Shown: positions 45,194 through 55,802, counted from the first letter of the stretch. The stretch: DNA of 64,000 bases from Auriscalpium vulgare (GCA_019915015.1 JAHBBC010000008.1:1178001-1242000), one strand, 5' to 3'. Notes: generated from the sequence alone by a model not told the origin. Numbers and translations are program-made.

Positions 45194-48100
45194 TCAGGAG
45201 CCATCTGGGGGACCATCCATGTTGTCTTCATCGGCTATTGGCATGTCTTCTAAGCTGTCATCGTCTCCTAAGGACTGGGAAGCTTCTAGTTCGCGAAGTC
45301 GAGTAGTGTCAATATCAATGGCATCTAAGTCCACTTCAATTCGCTTTCGCGCGAAGAAGGGGATGACTCTGAAGGCGGCAATGGGTCGATCAAAGACGGA
45401 ACCATCTAGTTCTGCAACAAGGTAGGCGCCTCCGCGGTTTCGCGATACAACCACAAGGGGGCCTAGATAGCGAGGGCGCATCTTGCGGTTTAGCAACTTC
45501 TCGATAGCGGTGTGGCGGATCAATACAAGGTCTCCACGCTTGAAATCAAAGTCGCGAATGTTCGCTGCGTGGTCACGCTCAAAGCGCTCTGCTGCTGCTA
45601 GACGATGTGCAAAAACCTTGGAACGCAGGTGTGAAATGTGCTCGTGTCGCTTCTGGAGGGCTATGGCGCGTCGTGCAATGAGGTCTGTGGTCGAAAGAAT
45701 GGACGTGGGCGGCGGCAAGAGGTACGTTGCTTCGGATATGTCAAGGGGAATGAGCGGATGACAACCTGTGACTGCAAAGTAGGGCGAGCAACCCATGCGG
45801 CGTCTTGTAGTAAGGCGCTCGGACCAAAAGACTGTGTGCGCAGACATAGACCAGCGACTCTGTTCTCCATCGCAGGCCTTGAACAATGCTTGACGAACGT
45901 CAAAGTGTGCACGCTCAACGATGCCGTTGGCTCGCGAATTGTAACCACTGATGCGAATATGGCGAATGTTGTACTTCTTGGACAGATAGTCAAGTGCCTT
46001 GACAAATGGGCCTCCGTTGTCTGTGACGATTTCGCTTAATGAACCCCAACGACAAAGGATATCTTCAAAGACCCAATCTGCAATGGCCTTGGCTGTCTCA
46101 CGGCGTAGGAGTCGAAACTCGGGGTACTGGGTGAGTGAACAGCGTCCTTGAACAATATAGCGAAAGCCGTTAGAGACTGGCATATGCATTGTGTCAACGT
46201 AGATCTTCGCGAAGAGCGCAGCGGGTGTCGCAACAACCGGGGGGATGAGAACTTGACGCTTCTGACGCTGCTGACAGATGAGACAGCTGCGGACATACCA
46301 CATGGCATCCGCTTCGGAAGCTGGCCACCAAAAACGTTCTTGAATAAGCGATCTTGTAGCAAAAACTCTGCGATGTCCAACACGATCATGACATTCTGCA
46401 AGAACTTGAAGTCGTTGAGCTGGTTGTATCACAAGCTTGTGTGCGCCATCAAGACTGCGTCGCCAAAGTCTTGTCTTGTCGATAAAGAAGCGCGTCGCAT
46501 AGCGGACAAAGGTCGCGAACTCAGAATCTGACAAGTCTTCTGGGCGTTCTGGTTTCCTTAACCAATTGTGGACTGCTTGAATGCGAAGGTCGTGGGTTCT
46601 AGCTGAGTCGGAACGTGGCACATCGTCATAACAGAGCTTGGGCTCCTCCTCCTCCTTACTGAAGTCTTGACCGTCCTCGGTCAGGGCATAGGTCGTGAAG
46701 CAGGGAGGGTGGGTGGGCACAGCTAGGATGTGGGAACGAAACGCAGAAGGCGAAGGGTAGACAATGTGAAGGAATCCATGCATGTTATCAAGCCAATCGT
46801 CATAACTGTCATCTTGTTCTGTCTCTGCTGGGGTATCTTCACCTTCTTGTCTATGTCGCGAAAGTCCGTCTGGTCCATGGCGAACTCCTGGAACATGGCG
46901 AAGCTTGAAATGGAAGATGAGGATGCCTAGAATCCATCGATTGATACTTGCACTAGGGACGAGATCCGGGTTCTTGAGCATTCCTTTGATAGCGCTAGCG
47001 TCAACTTCAACAACTAGGTTGCGAACACCAAGTAGATAGATGCGGAGTGTGCGTAGTGCACGGAAAAGGCCGTAAATCTCAAGCTTAGGCTGGGAGAAGC
47101 GTCGTTCGCGGTCGTTGAGCGTGATAGAACCAAAGCGATTGATATAGCGGAGCGTCTTCTTGGGGGTCGCGACGTCTTGCGCTAAGATATAGCCTATTGC
47201 AATGTACGAGGAGTCAACAGCTAAGACAACTGGGTCGGGTGATTCATAGTTGATGGCACGGAGCGCTGGCGAGGCGAGCAAGGCTACTTTAAGGTCTTCT
47301 TGAGCGGCAATATGTTCTGGTCCAAACTCGAATGGGACACCTTTGCGGGTAAGCTGTGTCAAGACGTGGGCACGTTTCGCGAACGAGTCGATGAAAATGC
47401 GGCAGACTCCAATGGTACCAAGGAATGCACGAACGTCAGAGACATCTTTGCAGGGGCCCCAGTTGCGGATAACTGAGACAGTGGACTCGTCAGGACGTCG
47501 ACCTTCTGGGGTGCAACGATGGCCAAGAACGGTGAACTCGCGACTGATAATGATAGACTTGGTGCCAGAGAATGTGCCACCACAATACTTCATGCGCTGC
47601 AAGATACGGTTGACATTCTGGAAGTGCTCCCAGACAAAACGGCGGATGTTGCGATTGTTCGCGATGTGCTCGGGCTTGCCATATTCATCAAGATACTCGG
47701 ATGCGGGACCTTTGAGTGGGACATCGTCGATGTAGGGGACTGTAATCGCTGGTATCTCAGGCTGGAGGATGTACGTGACGTCGTCATGGAAGATAGGAAC
47801 TGAGTTCGTCCATCCCATGGGTAGGGTGACAAGGCGCTTGGCTCCAAAGGGCGTCTGGAACGTAGTGAGATCTCGCGAGTCTTCGTCAATGAGGCGTTCG
47901 TCATAGCCAACGTAGAGATCGAGTATTCCACCGCATGCGCGGCCTCCGAACTGTTCTGCAAGGTGCTCAGGCGTGGGTGTGACTCCGGAATGTGCGATAG
48001 TGACGGCGTTGAGGGGCTCAAGACTGTGAACAATGCGTAGCGACTTGCCATCTTTCTTCGCGACGCAGAACCAACGCGAACGATACGATGAATTCGAGTC

Positions 48101-49012
48101 TTCATATGTGCCTGCATGAATCTTGCGACGAATGAGATCTGTGACTTCTTTGTAAAGACCTGGTGGGATCGGAATATTGCGCTGTACCCAAGGTGTATGC
48201 GGAACGACAGGGATTTGGACTGGAGGAAAGAACTCGCGCTTGAAACTGCCTCGCTCTGAGTCATTCCAAGCGAAAGCGTCGTTGTGAACTGAAATGACGT
48301 GGTGCAATAGGTCTCATTCGGCTGGCTGAAGGAAATTGTAGCACTCTTGGCTATCAACAGTGTCTTTGCGTTCTTGCGTGTAGCGTCCGGTGGGTACAAA
48401 GGGCGGGGGATGCGTAGGGAGCATAGGGAGCGATGCAAGGGGATCTCCCTGTATGTTGCGAACTATGCGGAACTGTTCTGGGACTGAGCCTAGCACAGGC
48501 TTGACTTTCTGGGCAACGGGCTTGTACTTGCGCTTCGCAAACGTTTCGCGAACTGGGGGTATCTGATTCTCTGGCAAAGGCAATGGACGAAGGTCTGAGG
48601 CAAAGGTAGAAAAGAGTGTGGATTGCGTTGAGGCGGGATTTGGAGCGAACGTTGAAGTCAAAACTGTAAAAGCTGCTGGAGCGGCGTGGTTGGGAAGCAA
48701 AGAACGAGCGTCGGAGGCGGTTAAATAAGCAAACTGGAGCGAGGATTCGTCTGAAGGGTCAAGAGGGGTATAAGCAAGTGCGCGAACACTCGCGCCGTCG
48801 CCTTCCAAGATGAGGGCGACTTCTTCACCATCTTCTAGATAATCAAGCAGCGAAAGTTGTCTCCTGTGAGACTCGAAACCGATGATGCCCTCTAGGGAAC
48901 GTAGGCACTGTGACAACAGCTGTTGAGTTGGGATTGCGAAGCGTAACAGTCTGGTCTTCGTTCTTGAAGTTGCGCACAACACTCTCTGTGATAACGTCGA
49001 AGGGGCGTCCAA
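45194..49012 (-). pseudogene. gypsy pol: reverse transcriptase, RNase H, integrase; one in-frame stop
   Basis: One long frame from about 49012, overlapping the gag-pro frame by ~170 bp and one base ahead of it (a +1 shift). A spacer with YKPVAQKVKPV and RIVRNIQGDPLASLP ends in FLQPAE and a TGA at 48314-48316. The same frame then continues to 45194 for over 1030 codons. RT carries RSRWFCVAKKDGKSLRIVHS and YIDDV; RNase H has VVLAVDSSYIAIGYILAQ. Integrase has an N-terminal His/Cys finger (HDRVGH ... CLICQQ) and the acid triad in YVDTMHMP, VTDNGGPF and NGIVERAH. Only the TGA, plausibly a CGA codon mutated at CpG, blocks a full-length product. Confidence 0.9.
46648..46684 (-). promoter_or_regulatory. 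candidate central polypurine tract inside pol
   Basis: Near copy of 44946-44982: the same GACCG-AGGA-CGGTC hairpin followed by a purine run (here longer, AGTAAGGAGGAGGAGGAG), 34 of 37 bases shared. It lies in the RNase H-integrase spacer and codes ALTEDGQDFSKEEEE. Placement in mid-pol mirrors central polypurine tracts known in lentiviruses and Ty1. Confidence 0.5.
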
Positions 49013-51041
49013 GTAGAATGTCGTACGCGACGTTGCGAATGACGTGGATCTGCAAGTAGATGGTAATATTCGCGATCTTGACGGGGACGTTGCGAGCTAA
49101 TCCAAGCGAGCTGTCATAGTGTGTGTTGGCACTCTGAACACGAATGCGGATCGAAGGGTCGTATGCAAGGCCAAGATGGTGACAAATCTCTTCTGACATC
49201 GAGATAATCTGTGACCCGGGATCCAAAAGGCATTCAACTGTGTCTTTGTTGTCAATGATAGCGTCGATGGAGCGGAGCGCATGTGATTCGCGGGCGACAG
49301 TCAAGACTTTAGGCTCTTCTTCAGGGGCTAAGTCCATCAGGTACGTCTCATATGGATCATCAATGACTAGGACACCGGGCGGAGGGTTATTGCGATCTGG
49401 CGCGATAACACGAGGGGCAGGGACATAGTTTGCAAACGTCTTGGCTTCAGCTTCGGCAATTGCCGCGGCGGGCGAGACTATGTCTTCTGGGACCTCTTCG
49501 ACAGTGGGGAAACTGGAAATGACTTGCTCATTGACTGCACGACGAGGTGTGACAACATCGCGATACTTCGCGCGGACCTCTGGCGAGAGTGAAAGGAGTT
49601 CCTCAGGTGTGAGCGTGATCGAGTTCGCTTTCATCGAGCGAGCAAACACTGTGTCTGCTATCTCTGTCTTGTGGACTGGAGCATTTGTCTTGTAAGCGGT
49701 GTCTCGCGCATTCGAAGGCCTGGGCGGGTCTGCAGGGACAAAGCGTGTCTGCTTGACTGGGGCGGAAGTAGCGTCACGAGCTTTGGCAAAGGGGTGCGAA
49801 GGTGTGCGAGGTGCTGATGACTGTGCTGGACTAGGAGCGGGAGCTTGCGCTGGAGCTGGAGCTTGAACTGGTGGGGCATCTTGAGTCGGCTTCACGTTCG
49901 CGGTTCGACGAGGGGGCACTTCTACGCCGTCGAAGACCAACTTGAACGAATCGCGAGCCTGTGGGCCTTTCAGTGCTGCTAGCTCAGCTTCAAGTGCGGC
50001 GATGCGATCTGTCGCGGAAAGCGTGAACGTCGAGAGCGGCTCAACTGCGAGCATCATCTGGGCTTGTGCGCGCTGGCCTGGGTTGCGTCGATGCCACTCC
50101 ATCATGCGATCACGAAGGGTGTTGCCTGTAATAAAGCGGGGAACAAATCCTCCACCAGGTAGTATGACTCGTCCTTCATGGTTTCGCTTGACGTAGCCAG
50201 TGCGGATGTCTTCTTCGACTGCAGGACAGTTCGCGATGTGATGATCTGGAGCGCCATCATATAGGCAATGATTCTCTGAGCGAATGGTGTCAACTGGAGC
50301 AGGTGTGGGCGTGGACAAGGCTGTTGGGACTGCGCTATTGCCTTGAATTGCTTGGGTGAGCGAACGAACGAGGGTGACAAGGAGTTCTTCTGTCTTGATC
50401 GGTGGGGCTGGCGTTAACGATGAGCTGGGTGCTAAAGCGGCGTCGTTGCGAAAGGAAGAGGCTGCTGTGCCATGTAGAACATAGTTCGTTGCGTCCTTGA
50501 CGTCAGAAACAAGATAGGGGTCTTCTGGCTCCTGGTCTGGCAATTTGATCTGAAGGCGAGCATGGACACGCTGCCAAAGCTCAGCTGGGATGCCTCGAAC
50601 GAATTCTCGTTGTTGCTGGAGGTCTGAGAGGCGCTTGTGCTTGATAAGATAGCTGGAGAGCGTCAAGAAGTCGCGATGGAATGTTGCGAACTCTTCCAGT
50701 GTCGAGATTCCGTTGGCGCGACGTTCCGCGACGAGGTGCTCAAGGTCTGCAACTGAATATGCTTTGTCTTCGCTAGCACCTGGGTAGAGCTTCGCGACAG
50801 CTTCCTTGAACTCTTTGTATGACTTGGAGGCGTCGGTGAACTCTGTCATGGCGTCGAAAAGATCGGCTACTTCGATAGGGACATAACTCTGTGCCCAAGT
50901 CTTTTTCTCTTCATCCTTGGTGATTGAGCAACGAAGGAATAGGATTTCAAGGTCTGCAAAGAACCTGCGGATTGAACGAGGCTGTTCTGGGGTAAATATA
51001 GGGGCGGTGCGATCACCACGAGCTGGCATAAGCGTAGTCAT
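48843..51041 (-). CDS. gypsy gag and protease
   Basis: First in-frame ATG at 51041 (MTTLMPARGDR); the frame is open further upstream to the LTR without an ATG. The capsid-like part has FFADLEILFLRC and YVPIEVADLFDAMTEF. A zinc-knuckle-like stretch reads CLYDGAPDHHIANC, with the second Cys of the usual C-x2-C-x4-H-x4-C missing. Pro/Ala-rich linkers follow. The retropepsin motif is CLLDPGSQIISMS near 49230, with DILLGRPF near 49000. The stop is at 48843, inside the overlap with pol. Product: capsid/nucleocapsid and the protease that matures it. Confidence 0.88.
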   Translation of the reverse strand: MTTLMPARGDRTAPIFTPEQPRSIRRFFADLEILFLRCSITKDEEKKTWAQSYVPIEVADLFDAMTEFTDASKSYKEFKEAVAKLYPGASEDKAYSVADLEHLVAERRANGISTLEEFATFHRDFLTLSSYLIKHKRLSDLQQQREFVRGIPAELWQRVHARLQIKLPDQEPEDPYLVSDVKDATNYVLHGTAASSFRNDAALAPSSSLTPAPPIKTEELLVTLVRSLTQAIQGNSAVPTALSTPTPAPVDTIRSENHCLYDGAPDHHIANCPAVEEDIRTGYVKRNHEGRVILPGGGFVPRFITGNTLRDRMMEWHRRNPGQRAQAQMMLAVEPLSTFTLSATDRIAALEAELAALKGPQARDSFKLVFDGVEVPPRRTANVKPTQDAPPVQAPAPAQAPAPSPAQSSAPRTPSHPFAKARDATSAPVKQTRFVPADPPRPSNARDTAYKTNAPVHKTEIADTVFARSMKANSITLTPEELLSLSPEVRAKYRDVVTPRRAVNEQVISSFPTVEEVPEDIVSPAAAIAEAEAKTFANYVPAPRVIAPDRNNPPPGVLVIDDPYETYLMDLAPEEEPKVLTVARESHALRSIDAIIDNKDTVECLLDPGSQIISMSEEICHHLGLAYDPSIRIRVQSANTHYDSSLGLARNVPVKIANITIYLQIHVIRNVAYDILLGRPFDVITESVVRNFKNEDQTVTLRNPNSTAVVTVPTFPRGHHRFRVSQETTFAA

Positions 51042-51480
51042 CGCGATAAAAGGTTGGGGATTGGTGATAGGGACTTGAACGGTGTGTGTGCGACGGTTCG
51101 CGATATAAACGGCGGGCGATGGAAGACGACTGGTGATGGCTGGAGGTGTGGAAATAGGCTGGGGCGATGGCGAAGGCGGAGTGCGCGATGTGACGGGATG
51201 TAACAAGGGGAGAGGCGACGATGGGAAGCTTCCTGGAAACGGTGGAGAGTCTTCTAATGGATCTAGGAGGTTGATATCACTGAGAAGGTCGGAAGGAAGG
51301 TTGTTGTGTGTCGCAAATGGACTAGGGACTGAGGAAAAGAGTTCTCCTGGACTCGGGGGCCAAACGACAAACGATTCGCGAAGTTCTGCGGCTAGGGAGG
51401 AGACTCGAGTAGGATAGCAATGTCGATGTGTAGGGGGTGTGGAAGATGAACGAGAGTGATCTGAAGCAATCCTGGTAGTG
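51042..51480 (-). other. gypsy leader, open frame without ATG
   Basis: Between the primer-binding site and the gag ATG. In gag frame it would read a Ser/Pro/Thr-rich segment, so gag could start earlier at a non-ATG codon or by splicing from the LTR; neither can be shown. Confidence 0.45.
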
Positions 51481-51499
51481 CCCCTCGCGGTGGGCTCCA
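51481..51499 (-). promoter_or_regulatory. candidate tRNA primer-binding site
   Basis: TGGAGCCCACCGCGAGGGG on the minus strand, four bases after the 5' LTR. TGG is the complement of a tRNA CCA end, as expected. Which tRNA primes is not determinable here. Confidence 0.55.
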
Positions 51500-51503
51500 C
51501 AAA

Positions 51504-52681
51504 TGATGACCTATCTCGGCGCACAGGCGGTCAGATGGCAAAACAAACCACAAAACCAACTCCTGCTGGCTCGAGCGGTGCTAGTAACAGGTTGGGGGCG
51601 CGTCCCAGGACCTACAGGTGACTCGGGGAGAGGCGTGAACGCTGTGGGGAAGTCGCTAGGTGACTTGGAGGGCGATAGGACAATGGACAAGGTGATCTGG
51701 GATGGAAGTCGACACTGCTGGTGCGGAACAGGACGTTGTGATGTGTAGCGAGCTTGAGAATACCTTGCTGGAGGGCTGAGACGATGGGGGAACAAAGGCG
51801 AGGACGAGGGGACAAGGGGACAAGGTGATACGAAGGTCGCGATGTAACGCGATAACGCTGGACGAGGTGAAAACAATGTGCTCTGCGAAGTTGAAGGCTT
51901 GTAAACGTGGGCTCTGCGAAGGTGAAGGCTATAATCTTGGGCGCTGCGAAGTTGAAGGTCGAGGTCGATGTTGAACGCGATAAAACGATGTTGCAAAGGT
52001 TTGAGACGTTGACTCTGGAGGGGAGAAGTTGTCTGATATTCCGTGACCTAGCTACCAACAGATATACACGGGAAACATGTCTCTGTGGCTACTGTGAGTC
52101 ATCTGGTAAGTATGGGGATAGTGAGACATTCTAGAAGGCGTATCCAATCAGAAACAAGCATCGCAACATATCGGAACAGCAAGGCTGTGCTATCTCCACG
52201 TGAAACTCCGAGATATGCGGATCGCGACGTATCGGAAACCATCAAACCGGAACATTGCTCTGAGACACTGCATCTAGACCGGACCCTGGGACCTGTGGGT
52301 GATGTGTCGAGGGGCTGCGCAACGCTAGGACGCTCTGGGAACGAGGTGGGAGGCGAGTGCAACATGTGTAGAGCTGAGGGCAACAAGGGGATGTATGCGC
52401 GAGACATTGCGACGTGCGCACAGAATGCTAATGGCTGGCTCAGAACGTCTTGGTGACTTGGGGGGCGTGTACACATGACTTGGGGACTTGTGCAATCGTC
52501 CTGCGTGGCCTGGATGGTAGAGAATCGATGGAGACGTCAAGGAGTATAGGCCTGTGTTGCTACAAGTGTGCTAGCGTCTTGGCTGGAACTGCGAGCGCGA
52601 TGTGTTGCGATAGTCGATGTTGAGGCAATAGAACGTGCCAAAAATGCGAAAACAGAAGCCACCCGCGCTGGGGGCGTATCA
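51504..52681 (-). repeat. gypsy 5' LTR
   Basis: Upstream LTR with promoter function by position. T at 51739 and A at 52165 where the other LTR has C and G, both within CpG. Confidence 0.95.
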
Positions 52682-52685
52682 ACGC
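52682..52685 (+). repeat. gypsy target-site duplication, right ACGC
   Basis: Second copy of ACGC. Joining 43767 to 52686 keeps the LINE ORF2 phase. Confidence 0.85.
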
Positions 52686-55204
52686 GCGACCAGATAGCTC
52701 AGCACGCTGCTCGACTCAGTCCTTACAAGGCGCCGGGCCCCGACGGCATACCCAACATCGTGCTCAGCAAGTGCATCGAAGAGTTGCTCGAGTATTTCTA
52801 CTTCATCTTTCGGGCGGTATTTGACCTCAGGACATACTTCGACCCCTGGCGCGAGTTCACAACAGTCGTCCTCCGCAAGCCCGGCAAACCCCGGTACGAT
52901 GTTGTAAAGGCGTACCGCCCCATTGCGCTCCTCAACACGACGTGTATGCTACTGACGTCCATAGTCGCCGAGCAGCTGACTTCCATAGGCGAGCGCTACT
53001 CGCTGTTACCGCCCACCCACTTCGGCGGCCGCCCCGGGCGCACCACCACCAACGCCATACACTTGCTTGTACAGAAGGTAAAAAATGCGTGGCGTCAGGG
53101 TAAAGTTGTGTCCGCACTCCTCCTGGACATCGAGGGTGCTTTCCCGAATGCGGTCACGGATCGGCTCCTGCACAACATGCGTGCGCGACGCGTCCCCGAG
53201 GCGCTCATTGACTTCGTTTGTAGAATGCTGACGCACAGGCGCACCAAGCTGCGTTTCGACGACTACACATCAGGCATCATCGACATCGATAATGGTATCG
53301 GACAAGGCGACCCTCTCTCCATGGCTCTCTACCTGTACTACAACGCCGGCATCCTTGACGTCCCGCACGGTCCCAACGAAGCGGCGATGGCTTACGTCGA
53401 TGACGCCATCGTCTTTGCGATAGGTAACGATTTTGTGGAGACGCACAGAACGCTGCGCGATATGATGACGCGCACCGACGGTGCCGTAGAATGGTCGATT
53501 GCTCACAACTCACGGTTTGAGTTTACCAAGCTCGCACTCGTGGACTTCGCCTCCCCGCAGAGCACCAAATTGCGTTCCCCGCTGATCCTCCCCATGTGCA
53601 CCGTTCAGCCCGCGTCAACTGCCAAATACCTCGGTGTACTCCTCGACCAGCACCTCACGTGGGCTGCGCAAACACAATATGCCGTGCGCAAAGGCACTCA
53701 GTGGGCCAACCAGCTACGTCGTCTGGCTACTTCTACGCACGGGCTGACGCCGGCTTACACACGCCGTCTGTACATCGCAGTCGCTCTCCCCAAGATGCTG
53801 TATGCCGTCGACGTTTGGTGCACCCCGCTCCATGGCACCGGTCCTCGCAAGAAGGGGTCTGTCTCCGCTATACGCTCGCTAGCACGTGTCCAGCGAATCG
53901 GCACAATTGCCATTACCGGCGGCCTCCGCTCGTCCCCCTCCGACGCTCTCGACGCCCATGCCCACATACTTCCTATGGAGCTCGCAGTCGACAAAGCATG
54001 TCACAGGGCAGCTACTCGCCTCTGCACGCTCCCTCTTGCGCACCCACTCGCGTCGATCGTGAAGCGCTGCGCCAACCACTTCGTGCAGTCCCACCGCTCA
54101 CCCATCCATTACCTTCTTCATGTCTACAGCCTTCACCCGGATGCCGTGGAGAAGATCCCAGCGGTTCGCGGCGAGCCCGGCACCCCTCTGCCCTTTCGCG
54201 TGCACATCGACCCCACACGCGCGGCTGCCATCGACTCCGACCACACCGCTCGGGAGTACATCCGAGTTTATTCGGACGGCTCCGCCTGTAATGGTAAAGT
54301 TGGCGCAGCGGCGGTGCTCCTCCGTGATGGACGCCGTCCGCGTGTACTGCACTATCATCTGGGCACAATTGCAGATCACACGGTATACGAGGCCGAATAT
54401 GTCGGCCTTCTCCTCGCCGCCGAGCTCCTACGCACGGAAGACGACGCAAACCGCTCGACCGCCATCAGCGTAGACAACCAAGCCACGCTGCGCGCGCTGC
54501 GCATGCGCACATCCCAGCCTGGACAATATCTCGCCACCGCATTCACGGTCGCTGCCGCCTCGCTCCAGAAATTGCGTCGCCGCGGCTACGCACTCACTTT
54601 ACGCTGGGTCCCCGGCCATGAGGACCTCGAAGGTAACGAGCTCGCCGACGTCGAGGCCAAGGCAGCGGCTGCAGGAACCACGAGTCGGCGTCGTTTATTA
54701 CCCGCCATTCTGCAAGTCGGGCTCCCGCGCAGCGCATCCGCCATCCGACAGGAGCACCACGCGGTGCTCAATCAACGCTGGGCGGCCTACTGGAAGGCCT
54801 CGCCACGCTACGCCCGATACTCGCGCATCGACCCCACCATGCCTTCGAACCGGTTCCTCAAGCTCATAAGTAACCCCAGACTCACGCGTGCTCACAGCAG
54901 CATCCTCTTTCAGCTGCGCACCGGCCATGCCCCTCTCAACAAGTATCTCCACCGCATCGGCAAGGTCCACTCTCCCCGCTGTCCGTCGTGTCGTCACGCC
55001 TCCGAGGATGTCCGCCACTACCTTCTCGAGTGTCGAGCTCATAGGCACGAGCGCTGGATAATGCAACACCAATGGCGTCGCCAGGCGCAGGATCTCCCCT
55101 TCCTCCTCTCCTCGCCCAAGGCACTCGTCGCTGTGCTACGATATGTGCAAGCTACCGGTCGCTTCAAGAAGTACGGTGAGCTGGATCTTCGCCCCGATGA
55201 TTGA
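52686..55204 (+). pseudogene. LINE ORF2, C-terminal part: reverse transcriptase, RNase H, zinc finger
   Basis: Continues ORF2; both parts total 1306 residues with no stop or shift apart from the gypsy insertion. RT landmarks: SPYKAPGPDGIPN, YRPIALLNTTCMLL, GIGQGDPLSMALY and AYVDDAIVF. RNase H landmarks: YSDGSACNGKVGAA, YEAEYVGLLLAAELL, SVDNQATLRAL and WVPGHEDLEGNELAD, so all acidic positions and the His are there. The end has a Cys/His cluster (CPSCRHASEDVRHYLLEC) typical of LINE C-termini. Frames starting earlier in the LTR (from 52568) are fortuitous. Confidence 0.93.
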
Positions 55205-55763
55205 GTCTCTCGCTCGGGTGTTTCTTTTCTTTCAGTACCTCTTGTATGTCCGCCGGCACTCCCGCAAGTACAAGACGTGTTGCCTGGACGCTGCACCCGA
55301 TCACGCTGCCTCGGCGTCATCAAGATACGCACGCGCGCGTCCTAGCATGTTCGTAGGCCGGGTAGGGGAAGGAATTGCGCGAGATCGGAGGCTTTTTCCC
55401 CACCGGGGTTTTTTACTGCCCTGATTGACGACCGCCGGGCTCTCAGGATGCAGAGATGGGAAGGGATAGTCGGATGTAGAGGTTTCTGGTACTGTACAAT
55501 CTCCCCCGTTGTCCCCCTCCCCACCCGCTCCACTCCGTCGCCTCCGCTCGCCATTCCCTCCATCACACCGCCCTCACGCCTCCCACACACCACGTCAACC
55601 CCTCCATGCTTCGTACATCCGGTGTTTGTTCTCCCTTCCCCACGAGTCACAGCGCCTTCATCCCAGACTCGTCTCATCCCGGGCGGGCGCGGGGTGGAGG
55701 GCTCACGTACAGTAATGTCTCGTATGGTGCCGTGTGCGCCGAGTGGACAATAAACATGATTCT
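55205..55763 (+). other. LINE 3' untranslated region
   Basis: C-rich, with a polyadenylation signal AATAAA at 55749-55754, ten bases before the A-tail begins. Confidence 0.8.
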
Positions 55764-55787
55764 AAAAAAAAACAAAAAAAAAAAAAA
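55764..55787 (+). repeat. LINE poly(A) tail
   Basis: A-run interrupted by a single C, directly followed by the right target duplication. Confidence 0.93.
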
Positions 55788-55802
55788 ACAAGCAGATCGG
55801 GA
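55788..55802 (+). repeat. LINE target-site duplication, right copy
   Basis: ACAAGCAGATCGGGA, identical to 32387-32401. The first A could also belong to the tail. Confidence 0.95.

Larger units (their letters stand above)
43768..52681 (-). mobile_element. Ty3/gypsy LTR retrotransposon, antisense inside the LINE
   Basis: 8914 bp: two 1178-bp LTRs, a 6558-bp interior, 4-bp ACGC target duplication, LTR ends TGAT...ATCA when read on the minus strand. Gene order gag, protease, RT, RNase H, integrase identifies Ty3/gypsy. Integrase ends with a GPY-like module (YLGPLVVVS) and no chromodomain is seen. LTRs differ at two positions that I found (44003/51739 and 44429/52165). Confidence 0.95.
32402..55787 (+). 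mobile_element. Tad-like non-LTR retrotransposon (LINE), interrupted twice
   Basis: Bounded by a 15-bp target duplication and ending in a poly(A) tail at 55764-55787. Without its two insertions it is 6412 bp: 5' leader 32402-32573, ORF1 (nucleic-acid binding, three CCHC knuckles), ORF2 (AP endonuclease, reverse transcriptase, RNase H) and a ~0.56 kb 3' UTR. The AP-endonuclease / RT / RNase H order with a zinc-knuckle ORF1 fits the Tad1 clade of fungi; clade assignment is inferred. A CACTA element occupies 32709-40761 and a Ty3/gypsy element 43768-52681. Confidence 0.92.

Noticed and set aside
52568..52685. Extension of the LINE ORF2 3' frame upstream into the LTR (from 52568)
   Set aside because: The LTR boundary at 52681 and the target duplication show that this part is gypsy LTR read by chance in phase.
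53596..54449. Frames of 145-231 codons on both strands over LINE ORF2
   Set aside because: Shadows of the RT frame caused by GC-rich codon use; the RT motifs lie in the other frame.
32387..55802. Reading the whole 23-kb block as one giant element or a Starship-like cargo unit
   Set aside because: Each part has its own ends and target duplications, no tyrosine recombinase is present, and the LINE frames close across the insertions.
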